Part shown: positions 53,869 to 57,877 of the stretch, piece by piece | Numbering within the stretch: the stretch's first letter is position 1 | Layout of the letters: each line of letters begins with the position of its first letter | NCBI GenBank assembly: GCA_013215815.1 | Contig: JABSQP010000013.1 | Span: 1 to 57,877 of the forward strand | Direction: 5' to 3' | Origin: Alphaproteobacteria bacterium | GTDB taxonomy: Bacteria > Pseudomonadota > Alphaproteobacteria > Micavibrionales > Micavibrionaceae | Length of the DNA: 57,877 nucleotides | Program-made: the position numbers and the translations under genes | Notes under the pieces: generated by a model | Seen by the model: the letters and a program-made list of their open reading frames with translations, nothing else | Databases searched by the model: none | What the model was told of the DNA's origin: nothing

Positions 53869-54294
53869 CTAATTATTTAAGTTGTCCCAAGTTCTATTTA
53901 CAAAACGCTGACAGCCAATCAGCTTTAATCTTGTTTTTTCGGCTCTTCCCGCGTAGTCGTAGAGCCATTCAGAGCTAAGTCCATTTCCTCCACGAAACTC
54001 TGCTTCTGCGGTGCTTCCATTATTGCTGCCGGTCTTGTCGGCAATGGGGACGCATCGAGCTTCAATTCTGTGCAGCCGCCTAAGCTCACGGTTAAGAGAA
54101 GCAATACTGTCTTGATATTCATTGGAAACCTCTTCCGTTAATTTGATGTTTTCTTCGTGTTGTTTAATTGTCTCAGTCGCCGTTTCTAAATTGTTTGAAA
54201 GCACTTTATTTTCAGCGCCTAAGTGATCAATGCGCCAAAGAAGCAATACGCAAACAAAGCTCAAACCTAGAATTAATCCTAACTTGATATTCAT
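53869..54294 (-). CDS. Rz: Rz-like inner-membrane spanin
   Basis: A 141-residue protein with an N-terminal transmembrane helix (LGLILGLSFVCVLLLW) and a periplasmic coiled coil (about 25-90; NKVLSNNLETATETIKQHEEN). This is the type II layout of i-spanins, which with Rz1 fuse inner and outer membranes in the last step of lysis. Its ATG overlaps the endolysin stop (ATGA), and the Rz1 gene lies wholly inside it in another frame. Two Cys in the C-terminal part (EARCVP, IGCQRF) may form a disulfide or link subunits. The call rests mainly on position and topology. Confidence 0.82.
   Translation of the reverse strand: MNIKLGLILGLSFVCVLLLWRIDHLGAENKVLSNNLETATETIKQHEENIKLTEEVSNEYQDSIASLNRELRRLHRIEARCVPIADKTGSNNGSTAEAEFRGGNGLSSEWLYDYAGRAEKTRLKLIGCQRFVNRTWDNLNN
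53925..54122 (-). CDS. Rz1: Rz1-like outer-membrane spanin lipoprotein, nested in Rz
   Basis: A 65-residue lipoprotein. The signal is MNIKTVLLLLTVSLGGC with lipobox LGGC and Cys17 as the lipidated residue. A Pro-rich segment follows (SPLPTRPAAIMEAP), as in other Rz1 proteins. An AGAGG ribosome-binding site lies 6 nt before the ATG. The gene is fully embedded in the Rz gene in a different frame of the same strand, the nested arrangement of lambda. It should sit in the outer membrane and contact Rz across the periplasm. Confidence 0.85.
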   Translation of the reverse strand: MNIKTVLLLLTVSLGGCTELKLDASPLPTRPAAIMEAPQKQSFVEEMDLALNGSTTTREEPKKQD

Positions 54295-54818
54295 TTCGGT
54301 AAGCCTTCCATACAGAGTTCATGGAATTGAAGGCGTCGTTTCCATACACCACGACATGTTCTATTATCAGGATGAGAGCAATCTTTCCCACCAGCGTATT
54401 TATATAAAAGAATGGCATCACAAGCCGCTTCAGGCTTACCAGCGTTTACATTACGCACCATTGATGTTTTGCACTTAGCGCCAGTATTGTAATAAACATC
54501 GGTAAAAGCAGCATGCATCTTTGGTGTAACGTGCCTCTTTCCTTCCTCTGTGTAGCAAGAGAAAAGACGTGATGCGTATTGGTTGTAACGAGCCGAAAAA
54601 AGCGCATTACACTCTTTCTCTGTGAAGCTCTCCTGATACCCAACCTGTGTTTCGCCTGTGCACCAAGTTAAAACACCGACGCTATCGTAATACGGGTGTA
54701 AAACAGTGCCTTCAGCATCTTGCGTTGGTTTCATGCCAATATCAGCAACAGAACCAAAAAAAATAGCCGCTGACATGCAAGCGGCTGTTATCAAGCTTTT
54801 ATTAAAATTCCAGTTCAT
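54291..54818 (-). CDS. SAR-type GH24 endolysin (lysozyme)
   Basis: A 175-residue muramidase. The catalytic triad of the T4-lysozyme family is exact: Glu36, Asp45 and Thr51 in E-x8-D-x5-T spacing (AEGTVLHPYYDSVGVLT). Residues about 8-28 (LITAACMSAAIFFGSVADIGM) are only weakly hydrophobic and rich in Ala and Gly, which marks a signal-anchor-release segment: the enzyme is exported by Sec, held in the membrane inactive, and freed when the membrane depolarises. Several Cys may form activating disulfides. Its start overlaps the holin stop by 4 nt and its stop overlaps Rz by 4 nt, giving a compact lysis cassette. Confidence 0.93.
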   Translation of the reverse strand: MNWNFNKSLITAACMSAAIFFGSVADIGMKPTQDAEGTVLHPYYDSVGVLTWCTGETQVGYQESFTEKECNALFSARYNQYASRLFSCYTEEGKRHVTPKMHAAFTDVYYNTGAKCKTSMVRNVNAGKPEAACDAILLYKYAGGKDCSHPDNRTCRGVWKRRLQFHELCMEGLPK

Positions 54819-55042
54819 GTTTTATCGTTTTCTATATCCTGTTTCATCAGCTCGTACCTTTTGTGTTGGTAGTACCAGTTTATTACAAAACCACCTAAAG
54901 CGAGAAGGAAGCCCCCTAGCGCAAGCCACTCATTAAAGGTTAAAGCACCCACTCCCGCTACTCCCGCACCCGTTGGAGTGGCCACATTTGTTGCCGCTTG
55001 GACTTTCTCCTGAAATTTTTGAATCATTTTTTCCCCAGACAT
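54815..55042 (-). CDS. Pinholin-like class II holin
   Basis: A 75-residue protein with two predicted membrane segments: a Gly/Ala-rich weakly hydrophobic one (about 19-36, VATPTGAGVAGVGALTF) and a strong one (about 39-57, WLALGGFLLALGGFVINWYY). They are followed by a charged C-terminus (HKRYELMKQDIENDK). The sequence order resembles the S21 pinholin, in which the first segment flips out to trigger small lesions that depolarise the membrane. That fits exactly with the SAR endolysin encoded next. The N-terminal MSGEK and MIQKF offer two starts, which in S21 separate holin from antiholin. Confidence 0.82.
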   Translation of the reverse strand: MSGEKMIQKFQEKVQAATNVATPTGAGVAGVGALTFNEWLALGGFLLALGGFVINWYYQHKRYELMKQDIENDKT

Positions 55043-55048
55043 TTTTAT

Positions 55049-55642
55049 TTACACAGATAAGAACCACAAAGCCGACGGTATACCGTAAACAACAGCTCCG
55101 ATAATTGGCTCAGCAAGAGTCCAACCTTCTTTTCTTAAAACGCGATAGTTCAATTCCTGACCAATAAAGATGCAAGGTACAAAGAAGACTGAAAAACATA
55201 TATAGGGGATGTAGCCAGTTACAAGCGCCATAACTGCGCCAATAAAAACACCCCTCTGAATGGCCTTTTTTATACCATAGTCACGATCAAACCCTCGATC
55301 TAAGTAACCACCCCAAGCTTTACCGATACGTCCTACAGCGCCATGCTCTTCGCCCATTGATGGGGCAACACTAAGCAACCAACCAAGCGCAAACAGAGCT
55401 GCGGGCAAAACATTTAATGCATATTCCGGAACACCATCAGCATTCTTTAAAAGCGTTAAATCGGCTGTTGCAATCAAGCCGAAAACAAAGGCCATAATAG
55501 TAGATAAAATCTTGCCATCCATCAGAGTTTCAAAAACCTTATTGCGGTGGCGTACCTCATTCCAGTTTTTTAAAACATTTCCTGAACCGCCTTTAACAGC
55601 GTACATAATGGCAAAGATCGCCATGATAAAAACGTAAATCAT
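55049..55642 (-). CDS. Phage-encoded multi-pass membrane protein of unknown function
   Basis: A 197-residue integral membrane protein with about five hydrophobic helices (for example MIYVFIMAIFAIMYAV and ILSTIMAFVFGLIATA). A central soluble stretch (EEHGAVGRIGKAWGGYLDRGFDRDYGIKK) may be cytoplasmic. It lies between the tail genes and the holin, with GGAG upstream. I do not recognise the family. It could take part in lysis timing, superinfection exclusion or envelope modification; position alone cannot decide. It is not a short holin, as it is too long and has many helices. Confidence 0.7.
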   Translation of the reverse strand: MIYVFIMAIFAIMYAVKGGSGNVLKNWNEVRHRNKVFETLMDGKILSTIMAFVFGLIATADLTLLKNADGVPEYALNVLPAALFALGWLLSVAPSMGEEHGAVGRIGKAWGGYLDRGFDRDYGIKKAIQRGVFIGAVMALVTGYIPYICFSVFFVPCIFIGQELNYRVLRKEGWTLAEPIIGAVVYGIPSALWFLSV

Positions 55643-55660
55643 TTCCTTCTCCTTAACTGT

Positions 55661-55906
55661 TTACGCATCCCAATAAGGGATTAGTTTTTCTTCCCCATTC
55701 AGATTTATTTTTATGTATCCGTCTGGCGTGTCTGCGTCATAAGAACTAGGCGTTCCAGTGACGTTAAAAATTTTAGGAATACCGCTACCACCGCCGACAG
55801 CATCAAAGATTTGATAAACAGAACGCACAAGGTTTTGAACAAAACCAGATAAGCTTTTATCGATACCATGGGGCACGATTTGCGGTGGAGGATTGAGTTT
55901 TGACAT
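55661..55906 (-). CDS. Small phage protein downstream of the tail-collar gene
   Basis: An 81-residue, Pro-rich protein with no signal peptide or membrane segment. The N-terminus (KLNPPPQIVPHGIDKSLSGFV) and a late DADTPDGYIKINLNGEEKLIPYWDA are the only distinctive parts. Its ATG shares one base with the stop of the tail-collar gene, so it is translated from the same message. It may be a tail-fibre chaperone or a tail-tip component by position, but no family is recognised. Confidence 0.65.
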   Translation of the reverse strand: MSKLNPPPQIVPHGIDKSLSGFVQNLVRSVYQIFDAVGGGSGIPKIFNVTGTPSSYDADTPDGYIKINLNGEEKLIPYWDA

Positions 55907-57120
55907 TAGAGTTTAATGAATACGTTTTTCATGATTGTCGGCTGAACATTATTCATAGCTTCACCACCACCTGTTGAAGTGGTCGTATAGTTAGTACCAG
56001 TGCCTTTAGCCGCTTGGTTGTTTGATGTGTAATCAAAGTTTGTGCCGCGTCCCATTTGGTGCGTGTGCGGAACAAGTTCGGCCTCAGTTTGAACGTGATC
56101 TTGCTCACCGCCTGCGTTACCAAGAACCGTACCATCTACACCTTCCGGACGAGATAGAGACATGCGCCCTGCGGCACTACCACCCATATCATCAAGACCA
56201 GCAGCTACACGGCCTCTCTCATCAGGGAGAGGTAAGCGTTTATTCGCATTAAAGTCATCAAGTGCACTTGCTCCACGCGTTGTTGCAACACCTGAGCTAT
56301 CTTCTATTGGAAGAAGGGTATTATCTTGGCTATCCCATAAGATGGTAAAGAGAGCTAAAGTATCAGCGTTCGCTCTTTCTGTTGCTCCTGATGCCGCATT
56401 ACCAATTGTACGGCCTGAAGCAAGAACCCATCCTGTTTTTGATGTGCGCCACGAATAGCACGTATCACCAGTTTCAGGCACACCGTAATTCAAGACTTCA
56501 ATAATATTGCTCAATTGAACATCATTAACGCCTGTTGCATACCATTCATCACTTCCAGCGACAAACATCCCGCTTGCGCCAGCCTTAATAATGACTGTCT
56601 CAGAGCCATTAATAAGCTCCGCAGCATCACCATCAAAAGTAACATCTTCTGTTCCAGCATTGCGATAAGTGAAGATCATCGCGTTTGCGACAGTCGCTAA
56701 AGGCGGCATAGTCAAAGTCGTTAAGCCTGTGATTTCTAAGTGAGCATTCGCATGAGCTGCCTGTGTTAAAACAGTATCGGAATCAATCTCAATATCTTTT
56801 TCACCAAAAGACAGACCAACGCTTAAGTTATCAATCATCCATAAAGCGCCTGTATCACTATCCGCTGCTGATTGAGATGGATAGAGAGAAAGTTTATATG
56901 CCTGGTCAAGATGTGGAATAATTACATTACCTGACATTTCAGGAAAACCAGAAGCATTAAGCGCAACACTATTTGCTGTTGCAGCACCCGTGTTATCGGA
57001 AGCAATAGCAATGTTTATCGTTGAATCGGCCTTATATGCTTTGAGAACTGCACCCGAATATGGTTTACCGCCTGTCCCGACATACTGCGGCACTGTACGC
57101 GCTATTGGTTGATAGCCCAT
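55906..57120 (-). CDS. Phage tail-collar / tail-fibre protein
   Basis: A 404-residue protein. The N-terminal half (GYQPIARTVPQYVGTGGKPYSG, then a beta region with KAYKADST) is like the attachment end of tail-fibre proteins. From about residue 220 a tail-collar-type domain is seen: GWVLASGRTIGNAASGATERANADTLALF, LPLPDERGRVAAGLDDMGG, and a C-terminal HTHQMGRGTNFDYTSNNQAA leading to QPTIMKNVFIKL. The His-Thr-His and Asn-Gln-rich end is typical of the trimeric, metal-binding tip. It likely helps adsorption or builds the spike base. It ends with a 1-nt overlap to the next gene. Confidence 0.85.
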   Translation of the reverse strand: MGYQPIARTVPQYVGTGGKPYSGAVLKAYKADSTINIAIASDNTGAATANSVALNASGFPEMSGNVIIPHLDQAYKLSLYPSQSAADSDTGALWMIDNLSVGLSFGEKDIEIDSDTVLTQAAHANAHLEITGLTTLTMPPLATVANAMIFTYRNAGTEDVTFDGDAAELINGSETVIIKAGASGMFVAGSDEWYATGVNDVQLSNIIEVLNYGVPETGDTCYSWRTSKTGWVLASGRTIGNAASGATERANADTLALFTILWDSQDNTLLPIEDSSGVATTRGASALDDFNANKRLPLPDERGRVAAGLDDMGGSAAGRMSLSRPEGVDGTVLGNAGGEQDHVQTEAELVPHTHQMGRGTNFDYTSNNQAAKGTGTNYTTTSTGGGEAMNNVQPTIMKNVFIKL

Positions 57121-57143
57121 TTACTAACTCCTATAGATTTAAG

Positions 57144-57877
57144 TTATTGTCTGATTGCTTCTTGAGCGGAGATTAAACCGCTTAAAGGCGTGTTCGGAAG
57201 CTTCTTACCAGCTCCCTGCGTTCCATGAATTGCTAAATCAATTAGCTTTTGATTTGATACTGTTTTCTGCAAGCCTCTGTTAGCGGCAGGAACAGCAACA
57301 GCGGTTGTAAGTGTTGCAAGAGGATTTGTAACCAAACCAGCTCCACCGACAATAGAACCTCCAGCAAGAGCTGATTTCTGAAAAGTATCAGAGCCGCCAA
57401 GTTTAGGCATTAGTTCCTTACCAATTCTCGCAAGATCCACCAACTCATCATCTCCAATTTTTGAACGAGAAGCTTTTATATACTTGCTTGCCGCAACACG
57501 ATTAATTAACTGAGTAGGATTGATCTCACCTTTCTCTAAAAGTGGTTCAATTGTCTTAAAATTACGCCAGTTTTTACGAAGCGTTTGAAGTTTGTTTGAA
57601 GCGCCTTCTGGTAACTCATCAGCTACTACATCATCAACCAACTCAATAAGCTCTCCCAAGTATTCTTTTACACCACCCTGAGCACGTGAGCTTCTCTGAA
57701 GCAATTGAGAGCGAATGCTAGCAACCTTTTCTCCAGAAATATCATCAACGCCGATATCCCTTAGCAATAATTCCGCGTTCCGGCGCACTACCTTGGCTAA
57801 GCCTTCATCAAGTGTGTTTTCGGCTTCAATTATAATATTATCAATAACGCCCTTATCCAGACGATTGAAAGATAAAG
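57144..57877 (-). CDS. C-terminal part of a phage protein, 5' truncated by window edge
   Basis: The frame stays open to the last base, with no start needed inside the window; a GTG at 57788 lies within a continuing coding frame (upstream codons read LDKGVIDNIIIEAENTLDE). The visible part is mainly helical (SQLLQRSSRAQGG, ELIELVDDVVADELPEG) and has a Gly/Ala-rich hydrophobic patch (AGGSIVGGAGLVTNP) near the C-terminus. That combination suggests an internal virion or tail-injection type protein, but no family is certain. It precedes the tail-collar gene by 23 nt. Confidence 0.6.
   Translation of the reverse strand, partial: LSFNRLDKGVIDNIIIEAENTLDEGLAKVVRRNAELLLRDIGVDDISGEKVASIRSQLLQRSSRAQGGVKEYLGELIELVDDVVADELPEGASNKLQTLRKNWRNFKTIEPLLEKGEINPTQLINRVAASKYIKASRSKIGDDELVDLARIGKELMPKLGGSDTFQKSALAGGSIVGGAGLVTNPLATLTTAVAVPAANRGLQKTVSNQKLIDLAIHGTQGAGKKLPNTPLSGLISAQEAIRQ

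Larger units (their letters stand above)
50836..57877. mobile_element. Prophage, tail-lysis end, adjacent to tRNA (continues past window)
   Basis: Every gene from 50901 to the end is on the minus strand with tight overlaps, and the set is phage-specific: structural protein, tail collar, holin, SAR endolysin, Rz/Rz1 and a spike. It begins 65 nt from the 3' end of an intact tRNA, the usual place for a tRNA-targeted integration, with the tRNA 3' half as the probable att core. The integrase and the second att copy would lie beyond the window. No head or terminase genes are visible, so intactness is unknown. Confidence 0.85.

Noticed and set aside
54227-54421. Minus-strand ORF between the Rz and endolysin genes
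   Set aside because: It overlaps both in another frame. Unlike the nested Rz1 it has no lipobox, ribosome-binding site or known partner.
55953-56135. Small ORF nested in the tail-collar gene
   Set aside because: No ribosome-binding site or recognised product was found, so chance is the simplest view.

Overview
The window reads as a chromosomal segment of a moderately AT-rich alphaproteobacterium with an integrated prophage at its right end. The alphaproteobacterial call rests on a PodJ-like polarity factor, an ETF:ubiquinone oxidoreductase, a HisN-type histidinol phosphatase, a TPR gene directly upstream of ispE, a SapC-family gene, a CarD-type regulator and a ZnT9-like CDF transporter. I cannot assign an order or genus without a search.

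Region 1 (1-16.1 kb) is mostly housekeeping: the end of a hybrid histidine kinase with receiver and Hpt domains, ndk, a stand-alone protein with RelA/SpoT-like motifs, alaS, hisN, a soluble lytic transglycosylase, a family-4-like uracil-DNA glycosylase lacking the usual Fe-S cysteines, ETF-QO, a TPR protein, ispE, and a PodJ-like Sel1/peptidoglycan-binding protein with a small partner gene.

Region 2 (16.2-26.5 kb) is a cell-surface island. It holds a 1275-residue RTX protein with two C-type-lectin-like domains, then a divergently arranged atypical chaperone-usher locus: an usher-like outer-membrane protein on the minus strand, and pilin, chaperone and second pilin (both pilins DUF4402-like) on the plus strand. 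A strong hairpin terminator or attenuator follows the first pilin. An AMIN-domain-like lipoprotein gene closes the region.

Region 3 (26.5-32.7 kb) is a six-gene minus-strand operon: ugd, cysD, a small LprI-like secreted protein, cysNC, cysQ and a CDF transporter. It supplies PAPS, removes PAP and makes UDP-glucuronate.

Region 4 (32.9-50.6 kb) holds SapC and HTH genes, an acyl-CoA dehydrogenase, an SLT-domain protein, tsaC, anmK, tyrS, a giant AsmA/DUF3971-like protein, bcp, an alpha/beta hydrolase, a cysteine desulfurase with a ferredoxin, a LOG protein, mnmA, and a CarD protein with a long C-terminal extension. Nine of the eleven protein-coding convergent junctions in the window overlap or are 3 nt or less apart, so tail-to-tail packing is extreme.

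Region 5 (50.76-57.88 kb) is a CAT-anticodon tRNA whose 3' end abuts one end of a prophage. All phage genes shown are on the minus strand: a structural protein cut by the window edge, a tail-collar protein, two small proteins, a pinholin-like holin, a SAR-type GH24 endolysin, an Rz gene with a fully nested Rz1, and a tail spike with two SGNH-esterase-like domains. The integrase and the other att site lie outside the window. No gene-free stretch exceeds about 300 bases.
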